A DNA stretch of 18,735 nucleotides from JBQTHD01 sp052390275 (GCA_052390275.1 JBQTHD010000029.1:1-18735), one strand, 5' to 3'; positions 1 through 6,757 are shown, counted from the first letter of the stretch. The notes: generated by a model from the sequence alone, not told the origin. Program-made: numbers and translations.

Positions 1-2
1 CC

Positions 3-119
3 TACAGCCCCGCCGACCTCCGAGCCATTGAGCACCGCATCAACACCATGCCTCGCCGCAGCCTCCGCTGGTCAACAGCCGCCACCGTCTACGATGCCGC
101 TGTCGCGATGACCGGTTGA
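3..119 (+). pseudogene. C-terminal end of an IS30-like transposase (truncated by window edge)
   Basis: The frame opens at the window edge and ends at TGA 117-119, encoding 39 residues. The segment INTMPRRSLRWSTAATVYDA resembles the end of IS30-family transposases, where an LN.(R/M)PR(R/K)xLxW block precedes a short helix and the stop. The stop lies inside a stretch that looks like the right terminal inverted repeat. Only the tail is visible, so whether the element is intact to the left cannot be known. The family call comes from pattern recognition of a short tail; another DDE transposase family is possible. Confidence 0.6.
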
Positions 120-126
120 ACTCGCC
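101..126. repeat. Possible right terminal inverted repeat of the IS30-like element
   Basis: The bases around the transposase stop (GATGACCGGTTGAACTCGCC and a few bases before) have the look of IS30-type ends from actinobacteria, where the stop codon sits within the terminal repeat. The left partner is outside the window, so this is inference only. Confidence 0.3.
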
Positions 127-170
127 GGAGCTACCGGTTAGCTCACGCTGTCACCAACGGGTTCACCGAA

Positions 171-1040
171 GTGTCCGTCGAGCTGCTTACGCGGCTACTC
201 CACGAGCACCCAGTCGCGCTCCTCGCTTTGCGCACGATCTGCGGGCTATCCAAGCAGGAGTTCGCCGCTGCGACGAAGATCATCGGCGAGGTTCAGGAAC
301 TCCCGGCCATCTCCGCTGCCCGGGTGGACAACATGGAAGGGAAGGACACGGCGACAGGGACGAACGCCGCCGAGTGCATCGCGCTCACCATCGTGAGCGT
401 CATGAACGGCGAGCTGTTCGGCGAGGCAACCGGCGGCGTAGTGACCAAGCCACAGTTCAAACCGGACAGCCGAGACGGGTTCAAATCCGCAGCGAAGTTC
501 GCCCGAGAGGGAGTGCCGTACTCGACCTTGCTTCACCAGCGGCACTACGGCGGGGCGTTCCGGCAGCTCCTCGACGCCACCAGCACACAGCGCGGTGACC
601 TGATCGAAGATGCCGTCGAAGCACTGTTCACCGAGAACAGGATCCCGCATGTCCGCACAGGTGCCCACAACCAGGGTGATGTTGCAGAACGGTTCGAACT
701 GACCGTCCAGCCAGCACCGGACTTCGTCGTGTTCGACACCAGCGGCACGCTTCGCGGGATACTCGAATGCAAACTGACCGGCGACGGCGGCACTGCACGC
801 GACAAGGCGCTCCGATTCGAGCGACTACGAGCCGAATCCATGCGGCTCGGTGGGATTCCCCTACTCGCTGTCCTCGGCGGGCTCGGTTGGCACCGAACGA
901 ACGACGCTCTCGGCCCGGTGGTCCGTGACTGCGACGGGCGGGTGTTCTCCGTCGGGAACCTGGACGAGATACTGAACGTGGCGCCCTTCCCGCAGCTGAT
1001 CGGGCTCGTTCCACCGATCTCGCCGTCGGAGGTCCCCTAG
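171..1040 (+). CDS. PD-(D/E)XK nuclease, probable type II restriction endonuclease-like protein
   Basis: This 289-residue protein has the core of a PD-(D/E)XK nuclease. A helix with an acidic residue (RGDLIEDAVEALF, about residues 142-154) is followed by APDFVVFDTSG and then GILECKLTGDGG, giving the PD...ExK metal-binding set. The N-terminal half is helical and not recognised. A GTG at 171 is taken as start; no clear ribosome binding site is seen, and the frame is open back to the transposase stop, so the start is uncertain. No methyltransferase partner lies to the right, and one to the left would be beyond the transposase. The position next to an insertion-sequence end fits horizontal acquisition. 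It could also be a non-restriction nuclease of this fold. Confidence 0.6.
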   Translation: MSVELLTRLLHEHPVALLALRTICGLSKQEFAAATKIIGEVQELPAISAARVDNMEGKDTATGTNAAECIALTIVSVMNGELFGEATGGVVTKPQFKPDSRDGFKSAAKFAREGVPYSTLLHQRHYGGAFRQLLDATSTQRGDLIEDAVEALFTENRIPHVRTGAHNQGDVAERFELTVQPAPDFVVFDTSGTLRGILECKLTGDGGTARDKALRFERLRAESMRLGGIPLLAVLGGLGWHRTNDALGPVVRDCDGRVFSVGNLDEILNVAPFPQLIGLVPPISPSEVP

Positions 1041-1254
1041 CTAGGAACACCGGGTAGGCGCGTACCGGGGCTTTGCCAGTTATCCACGCGGCGCTACCCG
1101 AGGGGCGCCCGGTCTGTTCACCGCAGGGGCATAGACATCACGGTGCGCGACGGGGGGCTGCCCCGGGGGCCGACCCACGCCGGCGCCTGTCAGCTCGGCG
1201 CCCCCTGTCGCCTGGGAATTTACCCAGCCGGGGACTCGATCCGCCGGGATTCGA

Positions 1255-1272
1255 CAGGAGTCTGACTCCCTG
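1255..1272 (-). terminator. Hairpin downstream of phoU
   Basis: CAGGAG and CTCC(C)TG arms around a short loop form a compact stem 24 bases beyond the phoU stop on the minus strand. No T-run follows, so function as a terminator is only plausible. The rest of the 1041-1295 gap shows no gene. Confidence 0.35.
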
Positions 1273-1295
1273 CGGGTTGCGATCGGAGCCTGGAC

Positions 1296-1964
1296 CTACT
1301 GGCCTGGGGGCTCCGGAGGTTCGCCGGTGACCATGTAGGCCACCCGGTCACCGATGTTGACGGCGTGGTCGGCCACACGCTCGAAGTACCGCCCAACCAG
1401 GGCCACCTGGACGGCCCGCGCGACCTCCGCATCGTCGGCCGCGCCGGAACTGAAGATCGTGCGGAACAACTCCTTCTGGAGGTCGTCCATGACGTCGTCC
1501 ATATCCTCCAGGGCCTGGGCTCGGGCCGGGTCCCGCGAGGAGAAGGCCTCGCTGGCCACCTGGAGCTGGATGGTGGCCTGCTCGCGCATCCGGTCCAACA
1601 GGCCCCGCAGCCGAGGATCGAGTGGTTCGGGATAGAGCCGCCGGGTGGCCTTGGCCACATTCACCATCAGGTCGCCAATCCGCTCCAACTCGTGCACCAC
1701 CCGCAGGGTGGTGACCAACTCCCGCAGGTCCTTGGCCATCGGTTGCTGGCGGGCCAGAAGCAGAAAGACCCTTTCCTCCACCACATGGGTCAGGGCATCG
1801 AGTTCGGCATCGGAGAGAACCACCCGCTCGGCCCCGTCGAGGTCGAACTCCAAAACCGCGGCGGTGGCCGCCTGGATGGACTCCGACGCCAAGGCGGCCA
1901 GTCGAGCGACATCGGTGTGCAGGTCGACCATGTCCTCGTGGAAGTGCCGGCGGATCTCGGTCAC
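1296..1964 (-). CDS. phoU: Phosphate transport/signalling regulator PhoU
   Basis: The 222-residue protein has the two-fold repeated helical bundle of PhoU. Each half carries the conserved ExxxRIxD/ExxxNI metal-site signature: HELERIGDLMVNVAK in the first half and GRYFERVADHAVNIGDRVAY in the second. Family knowledge: PhoU restrains the Pho sensor kinase when phosphate is plentiful by linking it to the PstSCAB transporter. A GTG at 1964 is chosen because GGGAGGAG lies 4-5 bases upstream and the product then begins like other PhoU proteins (TEIRRHFHEDMVDL). The open frame reaches to 2069, but that extension does not look conserved. It lies downstream of the response regulator in the same direction, 217 bases away, as expected for an actinobacterial phosphate module. 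Confidence 0.93.
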   Translation of the reverse strand: MTEIRRHFHEDMVDLHTDVARLAALASESIQAATAAVLEFDLDGAERVVLSDAELDALTHVVEERVFLLLARQQPMAKDLRELVTTLRVVHELERIGDLMVNVAKATRRLYPEPLDPRLRGLLDRMREQATIQLQVASEAFSSRDPARAQALEDMDDVMDDLQKELFRTIFSSGAADDAEVARAVQVALVGRYFERVADHAVNIGDRVAYMVTGEPPEPPGQ

Positions 1965-2022
1965 TGCGCTCCTCCCGATGGGACTGACGCCCCGGGTGGC
2001 CCTGCCGCCGGCAGGCCGTCGG

Positions 2023-2039
2023 GGTGGATCGTATCCACC
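2023..2039. promoter_or_regulatory. Inverted repeat in the phoU upstream region
   Basis: GGTGGAT CGT ATCCACC is a perfect 7-bp inverted repeat, 59 bases upstream of the phoU start. Its right arm, ATCCACCG(G)TCG, recurs with one mismatch at 2064-2075, 31 bases (about three helical turns) away. This could be an operator for the adjacent response regulator or a leader hairpin; the sequence alone does not decide. Confidence 0.3.
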
Positions 2040-2181
2040 GGTCGGTAGCCCCCGAGACAGCGGATCCACCGATCGATGTCAAAGGCGAACACCGCCATCC
2101 AACCTTCCTCGGCCAGGGTCGGGAGCGGGTTATCGCTTCCCTGCCGTGCCCTTCATGGTCGCGGCACCAGGAGAAGCGGGG

Positions 2182-2898
2182 TCATACCCGGCTCGGAGCC
2201 TTCTCGAACCGGTAGCCCAGCCCCCGGATGGTGATGATGCGGGTCGGCTGGGCCGGGTTTTCCTCCAGCTTGGATCGGAGCCGCTTGATGTGAACGTCGA
2301 GGGTCTTGGTGTCACCCACGTAGTCGTGACCCCAGATGCGGTCGATAAGGGTCGACCGGGTGAGGACCCTGCCGGCATTGGCCAGCAGAAGCTCCAGCAA
2401 CTCGAACTCACGCAGAGGCAGGTTCACCTTTTCCCCTCGCACCGTCACCTCGTGGCGGTCGGGGTCCAGGCGGACGTCACCCACCTCCAGTGCGTCCTCG
2501 GAGACTTCATCATCGGGCATCTCCGTCCCCGCTCGGCGCATGACCGCCCGGACCCGGGCCACCAACTCGCGCATGCGGTAGGGCTTTGTCACGTAGTCGT
2601 CGGCCCCGACCTCCAGCCCGACCACCGCGTCGACCTCGGAGTCCTTGGCCGTGAGCATGATGATCGGTGTGGCGGCCCGGGCCCGGATCTGGCGGCAGAC
2701 GTCGACACCGGACACCTTGGGCAGCATCAGATCGAGCAGGATCACGTCGGGGCGGCGCTCTTCGAATCGGGCCAGAGCCTCGGCGCCGTCGCGGGCCACG
2801 TCGACGGCGAACCCCTCCCGCTTGAGCCCCAGGGTCAGAGCTTCGATGAAGGACTCCTCGTCCTCTACGACCAGAACCCTCGAGTGTTCCGTGTTCAT
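2182..2898 (-). CDS. regX3: OmpR/PhoB-family response regulator (RegX3-like)
   Basis: The 238-residue protein has a receiver domain (about residues 6-118). This contains the acidic pair in VVEDEES, the phospho-acceptor Asp in VILLDLMLP, the Thr in IIMLTAKD and the Lys in DDYVTKPY. A winged-helix DNA-binding domain of the OmpR/PhoB class follows (about 137-233: LPLREFELLELLL, HIKRLRSKLE, IRGLGYRF). ATG 2898 is preceded by AAGGAG at good distance. It sits between the kinase gene (100-base gap) and phoU, matching the SenX3-RegX3 phosphate-limitation system of actinobacteria. The symbol is assigned from that context; a PhoP/PhoB name would be equally fair. Confidence 0.92.
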   Translation of the reverse strand: MNTEHSRVLVVEDEESFIEALTLGLKREGFAVDVARDGAEALARFEERRPDVILLDLMLPKVSGVDVCRQIRARAATPIIMLTAKDSEVDAVVGLEVGADDYVTKPYRMRELVARVRAVMRRAGTEMPDDEVSEDALEVGDVRLDPDRHEVTVRGEKVNLPLREFELLELLLANAGRVLTRSTLIDRIWGHDYVGDTKTLDVHIKRLRSKLEENPAQPTRIITIRGLGYRFEKAPSRV

Positions 2899-2998
2899 GG
2901 TTGAGATCTCCTTGTGGTTCAGGGCGCTGGCTGACGCAACGCTGGCTGTGGAGCCGACACTGGGGGCCGGGTGGACGCCGGCTGGTGGGACGTTGGTT

Positions 2999-4174
2999 TC
3001 ATCGGCTTAGGGATGTCGCTCCGCCGAGGGGCAGCCGAAGGGTGAAGACCGACCCTTCCCCCTCCCGGGAGTCCACGGCCACCGTTCCGCCGTGGTTGGT
3101 GGCCACGTGCCGGACGATGGACAGGCCCAGGCCGGTCCCTCCGGTCTCCCGACTCCGGGCCCGATCGACCCGGTAGAAGCGCTCGAAGACGCGCTCGATG
3201 TCCCTGGCCGGGATGCCGATGCCCCGGTCGGTCACTGCGATCTCCACCCAACCCCGATGCGTCCGGGCAGCGAGATCCACCTCGCCTCCCGGCTCGGAGT
3301 ACTTCACTGCGTTTTCCAAGAGGTTGGCCACGGCTGAGACCAGTTGGCCGATATCGCCGTACAACTCCGCCCCCAGGGGCCCCTCCAGGTCGGACCCGTA
3401 GCCATCACCGTCGGCGGACCCCGGGTGCGGGAGCGGGCCTGCCCGCTCGGCCTTGGCCAGGTCGGGCGCCCGCACGGTGACCTCCCGCCGCCCGGCCAGG
3501 GCCAGAACCCGGTCCACGGCGGTGGCCACGATCTCGCCCACCGTCACCCGCTCGGGGTGCCCGGCCGGCTCCGCCTCGAGACGGGACAGGTCCAACAGGT
3601 CGGTGACCAGCCGGGCGGCCCGCTCGGCCTCAACCGTGATCCGACCCCGGAGCCGGGCAGTCACCTCCGGGTCGCTCTCGACGGTGAGTGCCTCGGCCAG
3701 CAGGCCCAGGGCTCCCACCGGGGTGCGCAGTTCGTGGCTCACGTTGGCGATGAAGTCCCGGCGAACCGAATCCAGGCGGCGCCGCTCGGTCACGTCGTCG
3801 ATCTCCGCCAGGGTGCCCACCCGCCGGTCATCGACCATCAGAGGGGTGGCGGTCAGGACCAGCGAGCGCCGCGGGGGACCGTGAAGCTCCAAAGTCCGAC
3901 CGGTGGGGCCGTTGTCGCGAGCGGCGCCGAGCACTTCGTCGGTGGCCGCCGCCACCAGGGCGCCCGTGGGCTGGGCTTCCTCCAGTTCGGTGCTGCGCCG
4001 GTTGCGCAGGACGATCCTTCCCTGCTCGTCGCTGATGACCACCGCCGCCTGGAGGTCATCGAAGGCCTGCCTGAGGCGGGCCAACTCCTTGCTCAACTCC
4101 CCCAACCGGGTTTCGGCCGTCCGCACCCGGCGATCGTCCCCGGCGGAGCGCCTACGAGCCCCGGGCCTCACCAT
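2999..4174 (-). CDS. senX3: PAS-domain histidine kinase, SenX3/PhoR-like, without membrane segment
   Basis: This 391-residue kinase begins with a charged, coiled-coil-like stretch (about 15-45). A PAS-like sensor domain follows (about 38-130, ending in the typical EIDDVTERRRLD). The dimerisation domain carries the phospho-accepting His147 in FIANVSHELRTP. The ATPase domain has the N box around Asn287 (NLLENAVKYS), G1 DRGIGIP (316-322) and G2 GGTGLGLS (345-352). A stretch rich in Gly, Pro and Asp at about 238-270 looks like an insertion before the N box. Family SenX3/PhoR kinases normally start with one or two membrane helices; none is visible here, so this one appears cytosolic. The start ATG 4174 has only a weak AGGG upstream. 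It is probably cotranscribed with the response regulator. Confidence 0.88.
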   Translation of the reverse strand: MVRPGARRRSAGDDRRVRTAETRLGELSKELARLRQAFDDLQAAVVISDEQGRIVLRNRRSTELEEAQPTGALVAAATDEVLGAARDNGPTGRTLELHGPPRRSLVLTATPLMVDDRRVGTLAEIDDVTERRRLDSVRRDFIANVSHELRTPVGALGLLAEALTVESDPEVTARLRGRITVEAERAARLVTDLLDLSRLEAEPAGHPERVTVGEIVATAVDRVLALAGRREVTVRAPDLAKAERAGPLPHPGSADGDGYGSDLEGPLGAELYGDIGQLVSAVANLLENAVKYSEPGGEVDLAARTHRGWVEIAVTDRGIGIPARDIERVFERFYRVDRARSRETGGTGLGLSIVRHVATNHGGTVAVDSREGEGSVFTLRLPLGGATSLSR

Positions 4175-4192
4175 GAAAACATCAACCCTCGC

Positions 4193-4276
4193 GTCGGGCC
4201 GCTTCGATTGGCCGTCGGGCCGCTTCGACGGGTGGTCGAGCCGTTTCGATGGGCCATCGTGCCGCTTCGATGGACC
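4193..4276. repeat. Four tandem 21-bp repeats upstream of the sensor kinase gene
   Basis: Units start at 4193, 4214, 4235 and 4256, exactly 21 bases apart. Each has the core (G/A)TCG(G/A/T)GCCG(C/T)TTCGA followed by a G-rich end. The first unit lies 18 bases upstream of the kinase start on the minus strand. A 21-bp period equals two helical turns, so the same face is presented four times. It may be an array of binding sites in the kinase leader, or a slippage-derived repeat. Confidence 0.8.
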
Positions 4277-4310
4277 GACGGTAAACAGATGTCATGTCGA
4301 GTGGCTGGCA

Positions 4311-4343
4311 CAAGAGTGAACAACAGGGTCCAAAATGACGAAC
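4311..4343 (-). promoter_or_regulatory. PHO-box-like direct repeat
   Basis: On the minus strand GTTCGTCATTT and GTTCACTCTTG start exactly 22 bases apart, with one 11-base unit between them. Actinobacterial PHO boxes are known as 11-bp direct repeats beginning GTTCA, so this is a candidate autoregulatory site for the phosphate regulator ahead of its own operon. The match is by eye and the middle unit is poor. The rest of the 4344-4594 stretch shows no gene. Confidence 0.4.
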
Positions 4344-4594
4344 AGTCCGTTCTGGCCCGGGCGAAAGGCCCTCTGGGGGTTGGAGGGGCAAGTCGCCGGG
4401 TGTCGCTCGGCACCGCAGCGGCCGCAGTAAATTCATCGTTCGCGCCGTGGACGTCCAGTCGGCCGGCGGCGGCGTATAACTGCTGCTCGCGCCGCCCGGG
4501 TCGCCGAAGGTTCACCGGTGTGTCGGGTTGAACAGCGCTGTCCCGGCTTGGAGCAGGTCGGATTCGGGTTGGTTTACAGGGAGGTGGCATCGGG

Positions 4595-5122
4595 TTGACC
4601 CCATACGAGGTGCTGGGTGTCGGTCCCAAGGCCAAGCAAGCCGAGATCACTGCCGCCTTCCGAGTCCTGGCCCAGATATTCCACCCCGACCGCTTCGCCG
4701 ACGCGCCGGCGGCGGTGCAGCGGGAGGCGGAGCGGCGGATGAGCGAGGTCAACGAAGCCTACGCGTTCTTCCGAACCGGGTCCCGGGGCGACACGTCCGA
4801 GGCGCGGGTGCGAGCGGCCCGGGCGGCGGCCGGGGTCCCCTGGCACGAGCAGGTCCGGGCCCGGGCCGCAGCCGAAGCCAAGGCTAAGGAGGTGCGGCGG
4901 GCCAAGGAGCAGTCAGCCCACAACGGTCGGGCGGTGGCCAGGCCCCGAACCAGTCCCACCCGTAAGTTCGCCCTGGCGGGCATGGGCGAGGCACTGCACA
5001 CCAACAAGGTCGTGTGCCGCGATTGCAAGAGCATCCAATGGTTGCCCGACGGTTGGTCCGACCAACTGAACGCCGTCGAGTTCTACTGCTCCTCCTGCTC
5101 CCGGCTTCTCCTGGCTCGCTAG
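4595..5122 (+). CDS. J-domain protein with C-terminal zinc-ribbon
   Basis: The 175-residue protein opens with a J domain (about residues 2-62: TPYEVLGVG, then the HPD motif at 30-32 and helix IV through EAYAFF). A charged Ala/Arg/Lys-rich linker follows (about 66-120). The C-terminal part carries CRDC (141, 144) and CSSC (165, 168), a four-Cys zinc-binding knuckle pair. Family knowledge: J domains stimulate DnaK ATPase; the zinc part probably chooses the client. The start is TTG 4595, supported by AGGGAGG at 4578-4584 and by the J domain beginning directly there. It lacks the Gly/Phe and CTD regions of true DnaJ, so it is a specialised type III-like co-chaperone. Its client is unknown. Confidence 0.85.
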   Translation: MTPYEVLGVGPKAKQAEITAAFRVLAQIFHPDRFADAPAAVQREAERRMSEVNEAYAFFRTGSRGDTSEARVRAARAAAGVPWHEQVRARAAAEAKAKEVRRAKEQSAHNGRAVARPRTSPTRKFALAGMGEALHTNKVVCRDCKSIQWLPDGWSDQLNAVEFYCSSCSRLLLAR

Positions 5123-5141
5123 AGCCGTGCGACCCATTTGG

Positions 5142-5153
5142 GTAACCGGTTAC
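5142..5153. promoter_or_regulatory. Perfect 12-bp palindrome GTAACCGGTTAC
   Basis: A perfect palindrome lies between the J-protein gene and the membrane-protein pair, about 50 bases upstream of the predicted -35 box. It may be an operator; no regulator can be assigned. Confidence 0.35.
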
Positions 5154-5187
5154 TAGAGGTACAGAACACTGACTCAAAGCCTCTAGT
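5152..5187 (+). terminator. Inverted repeat ACTAGAGG...CCTCTAGT after the J-protein gene
   Basis: Perfect 8-bp arms at 5152-5159 and 5180-5187 enclose a 20-base loop and begin 30 bases beyond the J-protein stop. It could be a weak terminator or, with the adjoining palindrome, a regulatory site. No T-run follows directly. Confidence 0.3.
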
Positions 5188-5199
5188 CGAACAACACTC

Positions 5200-5228
5200 T
5201 TTTGCGTCCAGGACGGCAGGCGTACAAT
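5200..5228 (+). promoter_or_regulatory. Predicted housekeeping promoter of the small membrane-protein pair
   Basis: TACAAT at 5223-5228 is a near-ideal -10 box. TTTTGC/TTTGCG at 5200-5206 gives a -35 with 16-17 base spacing. The predicted transcript would start near 5235, leaving a leader of under 40 bases before the TTG at 5272. Confidence 0.5.
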
Positions 5229-5271
5229 CCCGCCGACCGCAGGGGTTGTTCCGACAAGGGGGTGGTGCATT

Positions 5272-5526
5272 TTGGCACTTTGGTGGATTGGAAACATCGT
5301 TCTCATAGCCGTGGTTGCCCCGGTATGCATTTTGTTTTTGAATCGGGTGCTCAGGCCGATCTTTGAGATTCGCAAGTACGCAGACGACATTCTGGATCAT
5401 GGGGTCAAGCTGACTGGAACGCTCGACTGCGTGCCTACATTGATCAGAACCTGTGAGCTGACCGGAACCGCTCGGTTGAACGTGACTCGCTACGGATTGG
5501 CTTTGGCTCGTCTGCTTCCTGAGTGA
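5272..5526 (+). CDS. Small single-span membrane protein (first of a pair)
   Basis: The 84-residue protein starts with a hydrophobic helix (about 3-24, WWIGNIVLIAVVAPVCILFL). An amphipathic region follows (LRPIFEIRKYADDILDHGVKLTGTLDCVPTLIRTCELTGT, split here only in description) and then a helical tail. The TTG start is supported by GGGGGTGG about 8 bases upstream. It has two cysteines, in DCVP and RTCEL. No enzymatic motif is seen and I do not recognise a named family. The next gene is also a small single-span protein in the same direction, so the two may form a membrane subcomplex. Base composition is visibly less GC-rich than in the flanking genes. Confidence 0.7.
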   Translation: MALWWIGNIVLIAVVAPVCILFLNRVLRPIFEIRKYADDILDHGVKLTGTLDCVPTLIRTCELTGTARLNVTRYGLALARLLPE

Positions 5527-5597
5527 GCGTTCCCCACACCAGTAGCTTTTAGCCAGATCAATATTCGCCATCAATTGGCATTTTCGAACGGAGGAAT

Positions 5598-5900
5598 ATG
5601 GGTGCAGAAACGGTAGTGACTCTGATCGGGGTGGCGGCCATCGTTGCGGTTCTGGCGGCCTATCTGATCGTCATCTCCTACTCCCTCAACCACGTGAGCT
5701 TCACGGTTGGGACCGTGCTGGTCGGCGTGCGGTCCATCGTCAACCAGACCGACCCCGTGTCCAAGTACGTGGGCATCATCGCCAACGACGTCGCCTCCAT
5801 CGATCAGGCGGCCAGCCAACTCCTGGCCTGGGGCGACCAGCCGGGCAGCGACTTCGACACGGCTTACGGCACCACGTCCCGGGTGGCGGCCAGCGGCTGA
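5598..5900 (+). CDS. Small single-span membrane protein (second of the pair)
   Basis: The 100-residue protein has a strong N-terminal hydrophobic helix (about 5-28). A regular helical region follows, of the form LNHVSFTVGTVLVGVRSIVN, then DPVSKYVGIIANDVASIDQAA. This suggests a membrane-anchored helical hairpin. ATG 5598 follows GGAGGAAT directly, an excellent ribosome binding site. The gene is 71 bases behind the first small membrane gene and ahead of a strong hairpin at 5918. It has no known catalytic residues and no recognised family. The pairing with the upstream gene suggests joint function in a membrane complex. Confidence 0.75.
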   Translation: MGAETVVTLIGVAAIVAVLAAYLIVISYSLNHVSFTVGTVLVGVRSIVNQTDPVSKYVGIIANDVASIDQAASQLLAWGDQPGSDFDTAYGTTSRVAASG

Positions 5901-5917
5901 TTCGCTGGGCGGTCAAC

Positions 5918-5949
5918 CCCCAGGCCCAAGCTTTCGCTTGTGCCTGGGG
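5918..5949 (+). terminator. Hairpin after the small membrane-protein pair
   Basis: CCCCAGGC-C-CAAGC pairs with GCTTG-T-GCCTGGGG around a TTTC loop: 13 base pairs with one mismatch, 17 bases beyond the stop codon. It lacks a T-run, which is common among GC-rich actinobacterial terminators. Confidence 0.6.
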
Positions 5950-6010
5950 TGACACCGCAGCACGCGACGACCGAATTCAACGAACCCAGTCCAACGACCC
6001 AAGTACACCG

Positions 6011-6036
6011 ACCAGGCACAACGACCAGGCACAACG
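6011..6036. repeat. Tandem 13-bp repeat ACCAGGCACAACG x2
   Basis: Two exact copies at 6011-6023 and 6024-6036 lie in a C/A-rich stretch (about 5965-6045) that also repeats AACGA and GACC. It precedes the next gene; its role is unknown. Confidence 0.7.
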
Positions 6037-6124
6037 ACCCGGCTTCCACCGGATGAGCGGGTCGCATGCAGACCAGCGAAGTCGAGACATCGTTCCCCTC
6101 ACCTATGACAGGAGGACCCAATCC

Positions 6125-6616
6125 GTGGCTATTGCCGAACAGATCGCTGAGCACGACGACCAGGCCCAGCCAGGCCTGATGTCGGCCGAAGCCTCGGCGG
6201 ACGTGCCTGATTCCCCCACGAACGGAGACGCTTCGCAGCACCCGGCCGCTCGGGCCCGGCCCTCGCTACGGCGCCTTTTCACCGTGCCCGAGCGCATGAG
6301 CCACGAGGCCCGGGAGGCCGAAGGAGCCCAGGAACTGTCCCAGGCCATGGCCTTCCCCCTGAATCTGCTCAGCCAGGCCGTGCCCGAGGCCGGAACCCCG
6401 GAGGAGGCCGCCCGCCTCCTGGCCGAGCGCCAGGGGGAGTTGGTGGCCGACCCGGCCGGCGGGTCCGAGATCCATGGCGACCGCTTCGACACGGACCGGC
6501 GGGTCTACTACCGGCTGCTCAACCGGGACTACCAACCCCGCAATCCCCGGGCCAAGAAGATCTCACACAAGCTTCACGACCGTCCGGCGCTGCTTCCCGG
6601 AACCCGAGGCTGGTAG
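6125..6616 (+). CDS. Unrecognised soluble protein, 163 residues
   Basis: GTG 6125 is chosen because CAGGAGG lies 8-9 bases upstream; an in-frame ATG at 6053 has no such site. The N-terminal 45 residues are polar and probably disordered. A helical block follows (about 45-110, with RRLFTVPERMSHEAREAEGA and PLNLLSQAV). The C-terminal tail is rich in Arg, Tyr and Pro (YYRLLNRDYQPRNPRAKK) and ends in GTRGW. There is no membrane segment, cysteine motif or enzyme motif. It sits between the small membrane proteins and yceI, close to the hydrogenase island. A role as adaptor or scaffold is conceivable, but that is inference. Confidence 0.65.
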   Translation: MAIAEQIAEHDDQAQPGLMSAEASADVPDSPTNGDASQHPAARARPSLRRLFTVPERMSHEAREAEGAQELSQAMAFPLNLLSQAVPEAGTPEEAARLLAERQGELVADPAGGSEIHGDRFDTDRRVYYRLLNRDYQPRNPRAKKISHKLHDRPALLPGTRGW

Positions 6617-6625
6617 CTGACCTGT

Positions 6626-6706
6626 CCTCGCCCGCCGGATCCGGCCCGACGCCCTCCGGGGAACCCGCGGCGGGAGGGTCGGGCCACCAAGTCTCCGGTG
6701 GCGAGG
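6626..6706 (+). terminator. Nested hairpin region downstream of the 163-residue protein gene
   Basis: An inner stem GGCCCGA/TCGGGCC (6643-6649 with 6679-6685) is extended inward by CCCTCC/GGAGGG. An outer stem CCTCGCC/GGCGAGG (6626-6632 with 6700-6706) encloses it. Such a structure 10 bases past the stop probably ends the transcript before yceI. Confidence 0.5.
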
Positions 6707-6720
6707 GCGGGTCCACCGAC

Positions 6721-6750
6721 CTGAACGTATTTACGACAGGCCACTAGGAT
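6721..6750 (+). promoter_or_regulatory. Predicted promoter for a leaderless yceI transcript
   Basis: CTGAAC (6721-6726), an 18-base spacer and TAGGAT (6745-6750) form a plausible -35/-10 pair. The -10 ends only 7 bases before the ATG at 6758, where transcription would be expected to start, and no ribosome binding site exists. This is the pattern of actinobacterial leaderless genes. Confidence 0.5.
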
Positions 6751-6757
6751 CGGTCCC

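Noticed and set aside
1200..1300. tRNA- or tmRNA-like end on the minus strand (GGATCGAGTCCC)
   Set aside because: The T-arm stem does not pair and no anticodon or acceptor stem can be built around it.
1073..1330. 85-codon plus-strand frame between the nuclease and phoU
   Set aside because: It is Pro/Arg-rich, lacks a ribosome binding site and runs into the phoU 3' end, so it is treated as non-coding.
2899..2998. Extra small gene or repeat element between kinase and response regulator genes
   Set aside because: The 100-base gap has no supported frame and only weak internal similarity (CGCTGGCTG twice), not enough for a call.
4193..4276. CRISPR-like array
   Set aside because: The units are directly adjacent with no unique spacers, so this is a simple tandem repeat. 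The repeats at 16714-16782 are rejected as CRISPR for the same reason.
4182..4436. 84-codon minus-strand frame with a 7-residue repeat of the type IEAARRP
   Set aside because: The repeat is the in-frame reading of the 21-bp DNA repeats; every frame across them is periodic. There is no ribosome binding site and no conserved look, so a non-coding repeat is preferred.
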